Of a DNA stretch of 64,000 nt, positions 36,362 through 45,826 are shown one piece after another. The notes beneath the pieces are model-generated. The model had not been told where the DNA came from, ran no database searches, and saw only the letters and a list, made by a program, of their open reading frames with translations. Source of the DNA: an uncultured Lachnospira sp. (GTDB taxonomy: Bacteria; Bacillota; Clostridia; Lachnospirales; Lachnospiraceae); contig CAJUBU010000014.1 of the NCBI GenBank assembly GCA_910585095.1, forward strand, positions 1-64,000, in the 5' to 3' direction. The position numbers and the translations under genes were made by a program. How positions within the stretch are numbered: the first letter of the stretch is position 1; each line of letters begins with the position of its first letter.

Positions 36362-38602
36362 TTATTCATTAAATAATATCTCTTTAATTCGTATATCCAG
36401 TGAAGAATATCTTTTTTGCTCTGCTTCATTTTCTGCCATTTGATGAAACACATCTTCATTGCCAACCAAGCACACACATTTTTTTGCTCTTGTCACTGCT
36501 GTATACAATAAATTTTTATTCATAAGAAGTCTTGGTCCTGAATACATTGGAATAATCACTGCCGGATATTCACTTCCTTGTGATTTGTGTACAGTAATAG
36601 CATATGCAAGTTCTAATTCCTCGAGCATATCAAAATCATAAACCACTTCTCTTGCATCATCAAATTTTATAAGTACTTGTTCTGAAAAAACATTAATTTT
36701 TTGTATAATTCCTGTGTCCCCATTAAAAACACCGCTGCCTGTATCATAAACTATATTGTTTTTATTTCGCTTTTCCCATTGAAGCTGATAATTATTTTTT
36801 GTTTGAATCACTTTATCGTTTTCACGAAAAATAATATCTTTTACTTTCCTTTCCATCTTTGAAGGACTTGGAGGGTTTAATCGTTCCTGCATCAATTGAT
36901 TTAGCCGCTCAACTCCTACGGAGGACTTTCTTGAAGGTGTCAATATCTGAAGTTCCCCCACATCAACACCTACATACTTTGGCAATTTGTCCTTAATCAA
37001 TGTGTACATTGCATTAATAATTTCTTCTGGCGTCTTTCGGTGTACAAATAAAAAGTCTTTGCTATATTTATTAAGAACAACTTTCTTTCCCTTATTAATT
37101 TCATGGGCATGTGTCACAATTTCACTTTCTGCTGCCTGACGAAATATTTTTTCTAACTTGACAACAGGAAATGCTTTCGATGCAATAATATCTTTTAATA
37201 CATTGCCCGCCCCTACGCTTGGAAGCTGGTCTGTATCGCCTACCAATATCAGCCTTGTTCCTACTGCAACCGCTTTTAATAATGAGTTCATAAGACTAAC
37301 ATCAACCATAGACATCTCATCAACAATAATAACATCCGTCTCTAATGGGTTATCTTCGTTTCTTTCAAAATGCGTTTTTGCTGTCAACTCACCTACGGTT
37401 TTGCCGCTCACCTCAAGCAGTCTGTGTATGGTCTGCGCTTCATAGCCACATGTTTCTGTCATTCGTTTTGCCGCTCTGCCAGTAGGCGCAGCAAGACGTA
37501 TATCCATGCCTTCCATCTGAAAATACTGTATAATGGCATTAATTGTCGTTGTTTTTCCTGTGCCAGGACCTCCTGTCATAACCATAAGACCATTATGAAC
37601 AGCCGTTTTTACAGCCGTCTTTTGAATATCATCTAAATGAATTTCTAATAAATGTTCTATATGCGATATTCTCTCATCAATTTCTTTATCAGGGCAATCA
37701 TACTCTATATCACAATCTTTCAATAACTTTGCAACACCCATTTCCATATGATAATATCTTGCTGCATAGACACATTGTTTATCCTGTATCTTTTTAATTA
37801 CGATGCGATTATCAATAGCCATGTCAATAAGACAATCATCAAAATTTGGCATCTCAATCAATAAAAGACTTTTTACTTGTGTAAACAGTTCTTCTATGGG
37901 CAAATACACATGACCTTGCGCTACTGCCTGATAAAGACAATAGTATATTCCACTCTTAATCCGAAAATCGGAATCTGCCCGAATCCCTACTTTTGCTGCA
38001 ATTTCATCCGCTATCTTAAATCCAATGCCATCAATATCATCCGCCAATTTATAAGGATTTTCTTTTAATATTTTATATATATTTGAACTATACTTTGAAT
38101 AGATTTTATTAGCCATCTTCATGCTTATGCCATATTTTTGCATAAACATCATAGCATTTCGCAATTCCTTTTTGTCATTTAACTGCTCTGCTATTTCCAT
38201 TGCTTTTTTTATGCTAATTCCCTTAATTTCTGCAAGACGTTCTGGTTCTTCTTCCATAATTCTAAAAGTATCGTCACCAAATTTATTGACAATATTTTCA
38301 GACATTTTCTCCCCTATACCTTTGACTGCGCCAGAACTTAGATAACGCTTTACAGAATTTTCATCTGACGGCGCCTTAAATTCATAAGATGTGATTGTAA
38401 ACTGCATATAATAAGATGGGTGTTTTACAAAATTCCCCTCAGCAACGATAAATTCACCTGCGCTAATGTACCCCAATACACCAACGCAGGTAATATCTTC
38501 ATTTTTATAAATTATGTTAAATACCGTATATCCATTGTCCTCATTGCGAAATATAATATTTTCAACAAATCCTTCAACGTGTTTTACAGTTTCATAATCC
38601 AC
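36362..38602 (-). CDS. recD2: RecD2-type ATP-dependent DNA helicase
   Basis: 746 residues. N-terminal OB-like domain (VEGFVENIIFRNEDNGYTVF), helix-hairpin-helix repeats around residues 90-210, Walker A GGPGTGKTTTINA near 343, DEMSMVD (motif II), GDTDQLPSVGAG (motif III) and VHKSQGSEYPAV near 680 (motif V). This is the RecD2/TraA helicase family, a 5'-3' helicase not bound to RecBC. The frame begins at GTG 38602, only eight bases from the end of the inserted IS607-type relic at 38611, so the native promoter and ribosome site may have been displaced. Confidence 0.93.
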   Translation of the reverse strand: MDYETVKHVEGFVENIIFRNEDNGYTVFNIIYKNEDITCVGVLGYISAGEFIVAEGNFVKHPSYYMQFTITSYEFKAPSDENSVKRYLSSGAVKGIGEKMSENIVNKFGDDTFRIMEEEPERLAEIKGISIKKAMEIAEQLNDKKELRNAMMFMQKYGISMKMANKIYSKYSSNIYKILKENPYKLADDIDGIGFKIADEIAAKVGIRADSDFRIKSGIYYCLYQAVAQGHVYLPIEELFTQVKSLLLIEMPNFDDCLIDMAIDNRIVIKKIQDKQCVYAARYYHMEMGVAKLLKDCDIEYDCPDKEIDERISHIEHLLEIHLDDIQKTAVKTAVHNGLMVMTGGPGTGKTTTINAIIQYFQMEGMDIRLAAPTGRAAKRMTETCGYEAQTIHRLLEVSGKTVGELTAKTHFERNEDNPLETDVIIVDEMSMVDVSLMNSLLKAVAVGTRLILVGDTDQLPSVGAGNVLKDIIASKAFPVVKLEKIFRQAAESEIVTHAHEINKGKKVVLNKYSKDFLFVHRKTPEEIINAMYTLIKDKLPKYVGVDVGELQILTPSRKSSVGVERLNQLMQERLNPPSPSKMERKVKDIIFRENDKVIQTKNNYQLQWEKRNKNNIVYDTGSGVFNGDTGIIQKINVFSEQVLIKFDDAREVVYDFDMLEELELAYAITVHKSQGSEYPAVIIPMYSGPRLLMNKNLLYTAVTRAKKCVCLVGNEDVFHQMAENEAEQKRYSSLDIRIKEILFNE

Positions 38603-38610
38603 GTCAATGA

Positions 38611-39450
38611 ACCGTTACTGAAAACTTATAAAAAATTATAAACTCTTATGTTTCATTCCTACTTCAACGAGTATGCTTTTGTAATAAATAAATTCATATA
38701 CTACTCACAAAGTTCAAAAGAAGTTCTTGAACTTCTTTGTACTCTCCATAGGCGTAAATTCCTAACTAACGTATCAGTACATATCTGTGATAACTTAAAA
38801 AGTGTTATGCTACAGATTGCTGTTTTAAAAACATTTCTCCATATTTTTTTTAATTTAAAGCAGCTTGATAGTCTCTATCCATTACATTTCCACATTCACA
38901 TTGATAAATACGCTCTGACAACTTTAAATTTCTTTTTATGTTTCCACAACAGCTACACAATTTAGAACTCGGAAAAAATCGGTCTGCAATAATTACTTGA
39001 ATATTTTTCCATTCCGATTTGTATTTAATCTGTCTTCTAAATTCATAGAATCCTTGTTGCTGAACTGCTTTGGATAAATGCTTGTTTTTCATCATTCCAC
39101 TTACATTCAAATCTTCTAAGCAGATAAAACTTGGTTCTCGCTTTATGATAGAAGATGTTGTTTGATGTAAATAATTTTGACGAATGTCTGCTAGTCTGTG
39201 ATTTAAATTGAAAAGTTTTTTTTCGCTTTTTATAATGTTACGTGTTTTACAGTAACGTTCTCCTTTCTTATTTTTCTCATATCTTCTTGACATCGAACGC
39301 TGTAACCTACGTTTTTGTTTTTCTAATTTCTTTATGTTCTGATTTTTCAGTGTTGTCAATTATTTCTATATCACAATTTCATATTCTCTATTTGCCGTTC
39401 CAAATCCTCTTTTTGCTTATTACTTGAAACCCTGCCATACTTCATTCTTA
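38611..39450 (-). mobile_element. IS607-type element relic (tnpA scrap joined to truncated tnpB)
   Basis: Right end ACCGTTACTG at 38611. The minus strand from about 39447 reads IRMKYGRVSSNKQKEDLERQ then IENMKL and a stop. This is the catalytic N-terminal part of an IS607-type serine recombinase TnpA. After about 25 bases follows the 3' half of tnpB (38850-39359). The C-terminal part of tnpA and the 5' half of tnpB are gone. Bases 38611-38705 are almost identical to 15635-15730. It separates recD2 from the flagellar rod genes. Confidence 0.82.
38850..39359 (-). pseudogene. tnpB: TnpB (IS605 OrfB/IS607-associated nuclease), truncated
   Basis: About 169 codons from a TTG. Present are the helical KKLEKQKRRLQRSMSRRYEK region, the RuvC II acid in FICLEDLNVSGM, the SSKLCSCCG zinc ribbon with CECG, and the RuvC III DRDYQAALN. 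RuvC I and the whole N-terminal half are missing, and a stop follows AALN earlier than usual. TnpB is the RNA-guided nuclease related to Cas12. This copy cannot be active because RuvC I is lost. Confidence 0.85.
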
Positions 39451-39457
39451 TACCACT

Positions 39458-39871
39458 TCATTCAATTTCTTCCACAGCATAATTTCTCTTCATTTGTTCA
39501 TATAACTGCTGTGCAAGTCCAAGTCCACCGCCGCCATTAGAATCAACCACTTTATCAGCTACATTCTTTATCATCTCATCTCCAAAATAACTTGAAAGCG
39601 TACTCATGCCTGTATCGGAACTTCCTGTCACACCAAACAGCCCTGAATACATATTGTCATCAGAGCCTCCGTCTACTTTAGACATCTTAATCATTGCCTT
39701 CAACATCTGCTCTACAAAATATCCTTCAAAGTCTTTGCAGACTTCCATAAGCTCCTCATCGGTTGCCTTAGACAAGTCACTGTTATTTATCTTGTCTTCA
39801 ATAGCATTTGTTGATGGATTATATATATTGTTAGCATATGTTGATGAAATACCATTTATAAAATTATCCAT
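39458..39871 (-). CDS. flgJ: Rod-binding (FlgJ N-terminal type) flagellar protein
   Basis: ATG 39871 (MDNFINGISSTY) has GAGGG 6-7 bases upstream, so 39913 is rejected. About 138 residues with the rod-binding pattern: KDFEGYFVEQMLKAMIKMSK, MYSGLFG, MSTLSSYFGDEMIKNVADKV and GLGLAQQLYEQMKR. No muramidase domain is present, as usual in Clostridia. The last six residues (AVEEIE) run up to the IS607-type relic, so the natural C-terminus may have been changed. It belongs to the flgF-flgG-flgJ unit. Confidence 0.88.
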   Translation of the reverse strand: MDNFINGISSTYANNIYNPSTNAIEDKINNSDLSKATDEELMEVCKDFEGYFVEQMLKAMIKMSKVDGGSDDNMYSGLFGVTGSSDTGMSTLSSYFGDEMIKNVADKVVDSNGGGGLGLAQQLYEQMKRNYAVEEIE

Positions 39872-39993
39872 ATTTGCCCTCATTTCTATGCTGTGTTTTG
39901 CAAAAAAAATCAAAATTTATTATTGTATAATTTGTCATATCACAAGCGCTTGACTTTTGCCGAAATTATTACACCGCAGCTATGCTTTGGTTA

Positions 39994-40812
39994 TTATCTT
40001 TTAAGATTGTTTGCCTGCTCCATCATGGTGTCTGATGTAGTAATTGCCTTAGAACAAAGTTCATAAGCTCTCTGTGCTATAATCAAATTAACCATCTCTG
40101 TTGCAACATTGACATTAGAACCTTCAAGATATTTTGACTTTAAAGCGCTCTTTTTGCCAATATCATCATAAGCCTCATTCAATGGTACTCCCGATGCATC
40201 GGTGGCTCTTAAATAGTTGTCACCAATCTTTTCAAGACCAGAAGGATTTGTAAACTGGAACAATGCAATCTGCATACCGCCTATTGGCTGAGGATTACCT
40301 GCCTCGTCTGGATAACAAGCATTACCGTCTGCATCAAATGTAACCTTTAAAGGATTATACTCTGATGTAAGCACAATTGGCATACCATCTGAACTTAAAA
40401 CAGGACAGCCGTCGGCTGTACATAAAGCAGAACCTTGTGCATCAATAGCAAAATAAAAATTACCATTTCTTGTATATACAGTCTCTCCATCCAAATTTTG
40501 TATAGCAAAGAAACCATCACCATTAATTAAAAAATCGGTGTTGCTCTCAGTCTCCATAGCAGAACCTTGTGTGTAATGAGAAGTTATAGAAGACACTCTT
40601 GTACCAAGTCCAACTTGTGCGCTGACTGGCTTAAACTCTCCATTTGCTGTTGTTGTTCTCGCCTGCAAATCTTGATACAACAACGTCTTAAAACTAGCGC
40701 TTTGACCTTTATAACCTACTGTATTAACATTAGAAAGGTTATGTGAAATAACATCTACATTTGTCTGCTGTGCTATCATACCTGATGCAGCAGAATATAA
40801 CGACCTAACCAT
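39994..40812 (-). CDS. flgG: Flagellar distal rod protein FlgG
   Basis: 272 residues. MVRSLYSAASGMIAQQTNVD, then VISHNLSNVNTVGYKGQ and a C-terminal EGSNVNVATEMVNLIIAQRA then YELCSKAI, define the FlgG/FlgF rod family. It is the downstream copy of the pair (17-base gap to the upstream gene). It builds the rod through the cell wall. Assignment of FlgG versus FlgF between the two rests on order and similarity. Confidence 0.88.
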   Translation of the reverse strand: MVRSLYSAASGMIAQQTNVDVISHNLSNVNTVGYKGQSASFKTLLYQDLQARTTTANGEFKPVSAQVGLGTRVSSITSHYTQGSAMETESNTDFLINGDGFFAIQNLDGETVYTRNGNFYFAIDAQGSALCTADGCPVLSSDGMPIVLTSEYNPLKVTFDADGNACYPDEAGNPQPIGGMQIALFQFTNPSGLEKIGDNYLRATDASGVPLNEAYDDIGKKSALKSKYLEGSNVNVATEMVNLIIAQRAYELCSKAITTSDTMMEQANNLKR

Positions 40813-40829
40813 AATTATCTTCCTTTCTA

Positions 40830-41606
40830 TTATAATTCAGACATACTTACCATACCGCCTAACATGCTATCAACGGTCTGAATAAGCTTTTGATTGCTTT
40901 CATATTCTCTGGCAAGACTTATCATTTCAACCATCTCCGAAACAACATTGATATTAGAAGCCTCCTTGTAACCTTGAATAACAGCCGCATTAACATCTGG
41001 CGTCTGTGTTGCTCCCTCTACTGCTCGAAATAGATTTTCACCATATTTTTCAAGATAATTATAATCTTCAAAATCGGTTATTAAAAATGTATCAACATAC
41101 ATATTATCAGCATATATCTCGCCGGTCTTTTCAACCTTCAATTCTGCTATATTTGTAGGTAATTGAATGGGTGCGCCACTCTCACCTAATACATAATCAC
41201 CATCCTTGGTAACCAGATAACCTTCTGCGTTCATCTGGAACGACCCATCCCTGGAATACATGGTTGATGTCACTCCACTTTTACTGGTAAAGGAAATATT
41301 AAAAAATCCCTTATCTGCCAATGCAAAATCATATGTACTATCTGTGTTGATAAGAGAACCTTGTGTCCAGTCTCGATATGTTTCGCCAATCTTAGCTCCA
41401 AGTGAAAGTTTACCAATCCTCTGGTTAAGGGTGCCAACCGTTCTATCCTTAATCTTAATGCCAAACATCTCATCAAATGATTTTGTTGTACATCCCTCTT
41501 TCTTATAACCTGTCGTTGAAGAGTTTGCAAGGTTATTGGTAATAACATCCATTCTGCGTTGGCTATCCACCATACCTGTATATGCAGTGTACAATCCTTT
41601 AACCAT
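40830..41606 (-). CDS. flgF: Flagellar rod protein FlgF/FlgG family
   Basis: ATG 41606 (MVKGLYTAYTGMVDSQRRMD) follows GAGGTG, so the longer frame to 41669 is rejected. It is about 258 residues: VITNNLANSSTTGYKKEG, a central DGSFQMNAEGYLVTKDG, and the C-terminal ASNINVVSEMVEMISLAREY of the rod family. It is the upstream partner of flgG and lies between mreB and flgG. Clostridial clusters often carry this mreB-flgF-flgG-flgJ order. Confidence 0.85.
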   Translation of the reverse strand: MVKGLYTAYTGMVDSQRRMDVITNNLANSSTTGYKKEGCTTKSFDEMFGIKIKDRTVGTLNQRIGKLSLGAKIGETYRDWTQGSLINTDSTYDFALADKGFFNISFTSKSGVTSTMYSRDGSFQMNAEGYLVTKDGDYVLGESGAPIQLPTNIAELKVEKTGEIYADNMYVDTFLITDFEDYNYLEKYGENLFRAVEGATQTPDVNAAVIQGYKEASNINVVSEMVEMISLAREYESNQKLIQTVDSMLGGMVSMSEL

Positions 41607-41769
41607 AATTTCACCTCGTTCCTTCATTAATAAATAATCGCCTGTAAGCAATATCGTCACAATTTGCAAAAACTTAATAGCTTACCTGCATAAAAGTGCA
41701 AAACTTTATTTTTATGATATAATTTGTCAATTATACAAAAATATTTACAATATAAAAATAGTGTTTTAT

Positions 41770-42118
41770 ACATAAAACTATAAATTTGTGTTAATCTTTC
41801 CTATCATTTCATTTAAAATGTTGTAAAAACATCTATTATTAAAGTTAGACATTTACTTTAATTTTCTTTCATTCAATTATAAATCCTATAAAAGTATTGA
41901 TTCATTAAAACGAAAAGTTTACTTTAATTTTTCTCTATTTAATTACATGTCCTATAAAAATGTCTGTTGCTAAAGCCCAAAATTTATTTTAATTTTATCT
42001 ATAATTAAATAATAAATACTAAAAAATACTTATTACTAAAATTACAATCTTCCTTTAATCTTCTCTATGTCCAGATAAAAATTCTATAAATTTACCTGTT
42101 CCGATAGCTACACATGTC
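41770..42118. repeat. Degenerate tandem repeat of about 65 bases that includes the mreB 3' end
   Basis: Read on the minus strand, four AT-rich units after the mreB stop each have the order TTTTTATAG-GGA-T, then AGA-AAAATTAAA-TAAA, then ACTTTA-T-A. The last coding bases of mreB, its stop and the first bases beyond form a recognisable first unit (TTTATAGAATTTTTATCTGG, then AGAGAAGATTAAAGGAAG). Units begin near 42100, 42030, 41962, 41895 and 41830. They look like decayed duplications of the gene tail. Confidence 0.55.
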
Positions 42119-43047
42119 ATTGGATCTTCTGCTGTCATTGTATTAATTCCTGTTTTTGACTCAATTAAGTCCTCTAATCCATTTAATAATGCGCCGCCGC
42201 CAGTAAGGACAATGCCCCTGTCTGCAATATCCGATGCAAGTTCTGGAGGTGTTTTTTCCAAAACGCTGTGGACTGCTTCAACAATCTGTGAAGTTGCCTC
42301 TCTCAATGCTTCTTCCGTCTCTTCTGATGTCACTTCAACCGTTTTAGGCAAACCTGTGACAAGATTACGTCCTCTTACATTCATCACGGCAATCTCTGCT
42401 CTTTGATATGCTGAACCAATATTAATTTTAATGTCCTCTGCTGTTCGTTCTCCAATAAGAAGATTATGCTTTTTTCTCATGAATCGAACGAGTGCCTCGT
42501 CAAAATCATCTCCAGCAATCTTGATTGATGTACTTACAACAATACCGCCAAGTGATATAACCGCTATATCTGTTGTACCGCCGCCAATATCGACTATCAT
42601 ATTGCCGCATGGTCTAGCGATATCAATACCAGCACCTATTGCCGCTGCAATAGGCTCCTCAATAATTGCAACTTCTCTGGCTCCTGCCTGCAATGTTGCG
42701 TCTTCTACCGCTTTCTTCTCTACCTCTGTCACACCAGAAGGCACACAAACGCTAATTCTTGGCTTTTTTAACATTCTTTTGCCAATCGCTTTTTGAATAA
42801 AATATTTAAGCATCTTTTCTGTCACGGTATAATCTGAAATAACACCTTGTCTTAATGGTCTGACCGCCACAATATTACCCGGCGTTCTGCCAAGCATAAG
42901 GCGAGCTTCCTCCCCTATCGCCTTAATTTTATTTGTATCTCTGTCAAATGCAACAACTGAAGGCTCTTTTAAAACAACACCTTTACCTTTTATATAAACT
43001 AAAATACTAGCTGTTCCTAAATCAATACCAATGTCTGTAGATAACAT
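42055..43047 (-). CDS. mreB: Rod-shape determining protein MreB/Mbl
   Basis: ATG 43047 (MLSTDIGIDLGTASILVYIK) with AAAGGGGATT upstream, about 330 residues. Actin-fold motifs are intact: IDLGTAS phosphate 1, MIVDIGGGTTDIAVISLGGI phosphate 2 and GIVLTGGGALLNGLEDLI adenosine. It forms membrane-bound filaments that steer wall synthesis. The adjacent rod genes make it the flagellar-linked Mbl-type copy seen in many Clostridia; a second mreB with mreCD may exist elsewhere. Confidence 0.92.
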   Translation of the reverse strand: MLSTDIGIDLGTASILVYIKGKGVVLKEPSVVAFDRDTNKIKAIGEEARLMLGRTPGNIVAVRPLRQGVISDYTVTEKMLKYFIQKAIGKRMLKKPRISVCVPSGVTEVEKKAVEDATLQAGAREVAIIEEPIAAAIGAGIDIARPCGNMIVDIGGGTTDIAVISLGGIVVSTSIKIAGDDFDEALVRFMRKKHNLLIGERTAEDIKINIGSAYQRAEIAVMNVRGRNLVTGLPKTVEVTSEETEEALREATSQIVEAVHSVLEKTPPELASDIADRGIVLTGGGALLNGLEDLIESKTGINTMTAEDPMTCVAIGTGKFIEFLSGHRED

Positions 43048-43139
43048 CACAGAATCCCCTTTCATGTTTGTATCACAAATCTTCTATATCCGTCAAATAT
43101 GTCACAATAAATTAACAAAATATTTGACCATCGCAGTAT

Positions 43140-43262
43140 TCACTAATATGCAAAACAGCCAAAAGCTGACTTTTGTATAGCACTTAGCTCATTACTCGCG
43201 GAAATAAACTCAAATAAGTAACTATATCATACATACGAATGTATCGCATTTTGCGACTAGTT
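43140..43262. repeat. Intergenic hairpin repeat
   Basis: No gene is seen in 43066-43432. GCAAAACAGCC followed by AAAAGCTGACTTTTGT forms a hairpin. CACTTAGCTCATTACTCGC (43183 on) then GGAAATAAAC closely resembles GCTTGGCTCGTTGCTCGCAG then GAATAAAC at 60000-60031. This is probably a dispersed palindromic repeat family. Confidence 0.45.
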
Positions 43263-43432
43263 ATCATTATATACAACCTTTTTGAAATTTAAAAGAGAAA
43301 ATTTAATTATTTTTCATTTTTTAATAAAAACACAAAAATATTTTTAGATTGTTTTAAAAATTGCAACTTATTTAGCACAAATCTGTGCAGTTAAATAATA
43401 TTTTCAATTCACTTTTTTCTTTAATGTGATTA

Positions 43433-43468
43433 AAAAAAACAACTGTGCAAAATACACAGTTGTTTTTT
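43433..43468 (-). terminator. metK terminator
   Basis: ACAACTGTG and CACAGTTGT form the stem, with A-runs before and T-runs after, so it works on both strands. It lies about 50 bases past the metK stop. Confidence 0.88.
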
Positions 43469-43516
43469 ATTCATTTAAAAACTTCTTTATTATATTGTAC
43501 TATTATAGTTATTGAA

Positions 43517-44704
43517 TTAGTTAAGTGCTTTTTTAAGGTCATCAACCTTATCAAGTTTTTCCCATGGAAGGTCTAAATCAATTCTTCCAAAATGACCATA
43601 TGCAGCAGTCTGCTTGTAAATTGGTCTTCTAAGGTCTAACATTTTAATAATTCCTGCTGGTCTTAAATCAAAATTATTTCTGATAACCTCTACAATTTTA
43701 GCATCTTCAATCTTTCCTGTTCCAAATGTTTCAACCATAATAGATGTAGGATGTGCAACACCAATTGCATATGAAAGCTGAATTTCACATCTATCTGCAA
43801 TACCTGCTGCCACAATATTTTTTGCAACATAACGTGCAGCATACGCAGCTGAACGGTCAACCTTTGTGCAGTCCTTACCAGAAAATGCTCCGCCGCCGTG
43901 TCTTGCAGCACCACCATAAGTATCCACAATAATCTTACGTCCTGTAAGACCACTATCTCCATTTGGTCCGCCAATAACAAATCTTCCTGTAGGATTGATA
44001 AAGATTTTTGTATTTTCATCAATCATATTCTTATCTACAATTTCATCAATAACATACTTTTTAATATCAGTATGAATCTGCTCTTGTGTTACTTCAGGTG
44101 CATGTTGTGAAGATACAACAATCGCATCCAAACGAACAGGTACATTATTTTCGTCATATTCAACTGTAACCTGTGTTTTTCCATCTGCTCTCAAATAAGC
44201 AAGAGTGCCATCTTTACGCACCTTTGTCAATTGCTTTGAAAGTTTTTGTGCAAGGGCAGCAGAATATGGCATATATTCTTCTGTCTCATTGGTTGCATAA
44301 CCGAACATCATTCCTTGGTCACCAGCACCAATCGAATCAATAAGTGCATCTTCATCCCCATTCTTTACTTCATAAGACTTATCAACACCCATCGCAATAT
44401 CTGGCGACTGCTTGTCCAATGCTAATAATACAGCACATGTATTTCCATCAAAACCTTTCTCTGAATTATCATAACCAATCTCACATATAGTATCTCTTAC
44501 AATCTGTGTAATATCTACATTTGCCTTTGTTGTAATTTCACCCATTACCACTACAAATCCTGTATTTGTAAGCGTCTCACAAGCTACTCTTGAATATGGA
44601 TCTTGTGCATACATTGCATCAAGCACAGCATCTGAAATCTGGTCACAAATTTTATCAGGATGACCTTCTGTTACGGATTCTGAAGTAAATAATCTTTTTT
44701 CCAT
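43517..44704 (-). CDS. metK: S-adenosylmethionine synthetase
   Basis: 395 residues. LFTSESVTEGHPDKICDQIS at the N-terminus, IGAGDQGMMFGYATNETEEY (methionine/ATP site), GGPNGDSGLTGRKIIVDTYG and GGGAFSGKDCTKVDRSAAYA are the MetK signatures, all intact. The enzyme joins methionine and ATP to make SAM, which also feeds the radical SAM activase in this window. It is controlled by a SAM-I riboswitch in its leader. Confidence 0.97.
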   Translation of the reverse strand: MEKRLFTSESVTEGHPDKICDQISDAVLDAMYAQDPYSRVACETLTNTGFVVVMGEITTKANVDITQIVRDTICEIGYDNSEKGFDGNTCAVLLALDKQSPDIAMGVDKSYEVKNGDEDALIDSIGAGDQGMMFGYATNETEEYMPYSAALAQKLSKQLTKVRKDGTLAYLRADGKTQVTVEYDENNVPVRLDAIVVSSQHAPEVTQEQIHTDIKKYVIDEIVDKNMIDENTKIFINPTGRFVIGGPNGDSGLTGRKIIVDTYGGAARHGGGAFSGKDCTKVDRSAAYAARYVAKNIVAAGIADRCEIQLSYAIGVAHPTSIMVETFGTGKIEDAKIVEVIRNNFDLRPAGIIKMLDLRRPIYKQTAAYGHFGRIDLDLPWEKLDKVDDLKKALN

Positions 44705-44850
44705 TTTTTCCTCATTTCTGCGTTGCTTTTGCTTAAAGAACTAAAATTCTTGCAGATTTGTGACAAGCAGCGCACAAACACAAATCCTGTGATTGAAAAT
44801 TTCAATCTTTTATCTTTTCTTATTTTTAAAACATATATGTGCCTTACATA

Positions 44851-44880
44851 CAAAAAACGAGCCCTTATCAAAGGACTCGC
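44851..44880 (-). terminator. Riboswitch expression-platform terminator
   Basis: CGAGCCCTT (44858-44866) pairs with AAAGGACTCG (44870-44879). On the minus strand six T follow. It forms when SAM is bound and stops transcription before metK. Confidence 0.9.
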
Positions 44881-44901
44881 AATCATCTGACTGGAAATCC
44901 T

Positions 44902-45022
44902 CTTATTGTTCGAATTACTGCAATTTACACTACAGCACATCTCCGCTCAGGTTGGCACCTTCCAAAAATTATGGGGTTGCCGGGCTTCATCGATCCTATG
45001 TATCTCCACCACTCATAATAAG
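44902..45022 (-). ncRNA. SAM-I (S-box) riboswitch
   Basis: On the minus strand the aptamer starts CTTAT (45018-45022), then GAGTGGTGGAGA, GATGAAGCCCGGCAACC, GGAAGGTGCCAA, GAGCGGAGATG and closes with ATAAG (44902-44906), which pairs with the first five bases to form P1. These are the conserved S-box blocks. It is followed by a terminator hairpin and then metK, so it is an OFF switch responding to SAM. Confidence 0.95.
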
Positions 45023-45196
45023 GGACATAATTGTTATATTTAATTCATGTGTATTGTTACATAGAAATATCATCTTGTCAACTACCAAATTATAATTTTT
45101 TTAATTTTTTATTTTCTTTTAGTAAGAAGACCGACACTTCTAAAGTGATGGGAGTATATCACATTAAACTATTATTCTAATAATATAGTACAAGAA

Positions 45197-45826
45197 TCAA
45201 CTATATTGTTTTTTCCTTGACCTTTCTACATAATGTGTATACTTAATAGTATTGACAAATTTTTTTATAGGAGGCTGTCTATCAAGATGCGCGCCTATCA
45301 TTTTTTCCATACATACCATATGATACCACCTATTAAACTTATATCCACAGTTATTAAATTGTCCCACTTTATAAAACCCCAAACATTCATGAAATAACTC
45401 ACTGTCATTGGTAAGATATTCATCAGGCACTTCTGGAACGGCAATACAGACATTCATATTAACAATTCCTTGTGATTTAAGACAATCTTCAAGTTCCTCA
45501 TACAACTGCCTTCCAATTCCCATCCCTTTATAATTATTATCAACATATATTGATGATTCAACAGCCCAATCATAAGCTTTTCTGCTTTTAAATGTATCTG
45601 CATATGTATAACCTATAATCTGTCCATCAAGTTCCCCTACAAGAAAAGGATATTTTTCACTAATTTTTACTATCCTATCACCAAATTCCTCCACCGTTGG
45701 CACCTCATATTCAAATGAAATTGCCGTATTTTTTACATAGTATGAATATATATCCAACAAATAATATGCATCTGCTTTTTGGGCTAGTCTAATATCAATT
45801 TGAGGTATTAATGCAATTTCTTCCAT
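45197..45826 (-). CDS. GNAT family N-acetyltransferase (phosphinothricin-acetyltransferase type)
   Basis: 209 residues. DIRLAQKADAYYLLDIYSYY at the N-terminus, SFEYEVPTVEEFGDRI, then VDNNYKGMGIGRQLYEELED with the acetyl-CoA loop (Q/R-x-x-G-x-G/A), and FHECLGFYKVG-FNNCGYK. This is the Pat/Bar-like branch. These enzymes N-acetylate amines or amino acids. The gene stands alone on its strand after the riboswitch leader. Substrate unknown. Confidence 0.85.
   Translation of the reverse strand: MEEIALIPQIDIRLAQKADAYYLLDIYSYYVKNTAISFEYEVPTVEEFGDRIVKISEKYPFLVGELDGQIIGYTYADTFKSRKAYDWAVESSIYVDNNYKGMGIGRQLYEELEDCLKSQGIVNMNVCIAVPEVPDEYLTNDSELFHECLGFYKVGQFNNCGYKFNRWYHMVCMEKMIGAHLDRQPPIKKFVNTIKYTHYVERSRKKQYS

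Noticed and set aside
38850..39359. TnpB as an active RNA-guided nuclease
   Set aside because: RuvC I and the N-terminal half are missing.
44671..44940. Open frame of 89 codons upstream of metK
   Set aside because: It lies across the S-box riboswitch and its terminator; the RNA structure explains the conservation and there is no ribosome site.
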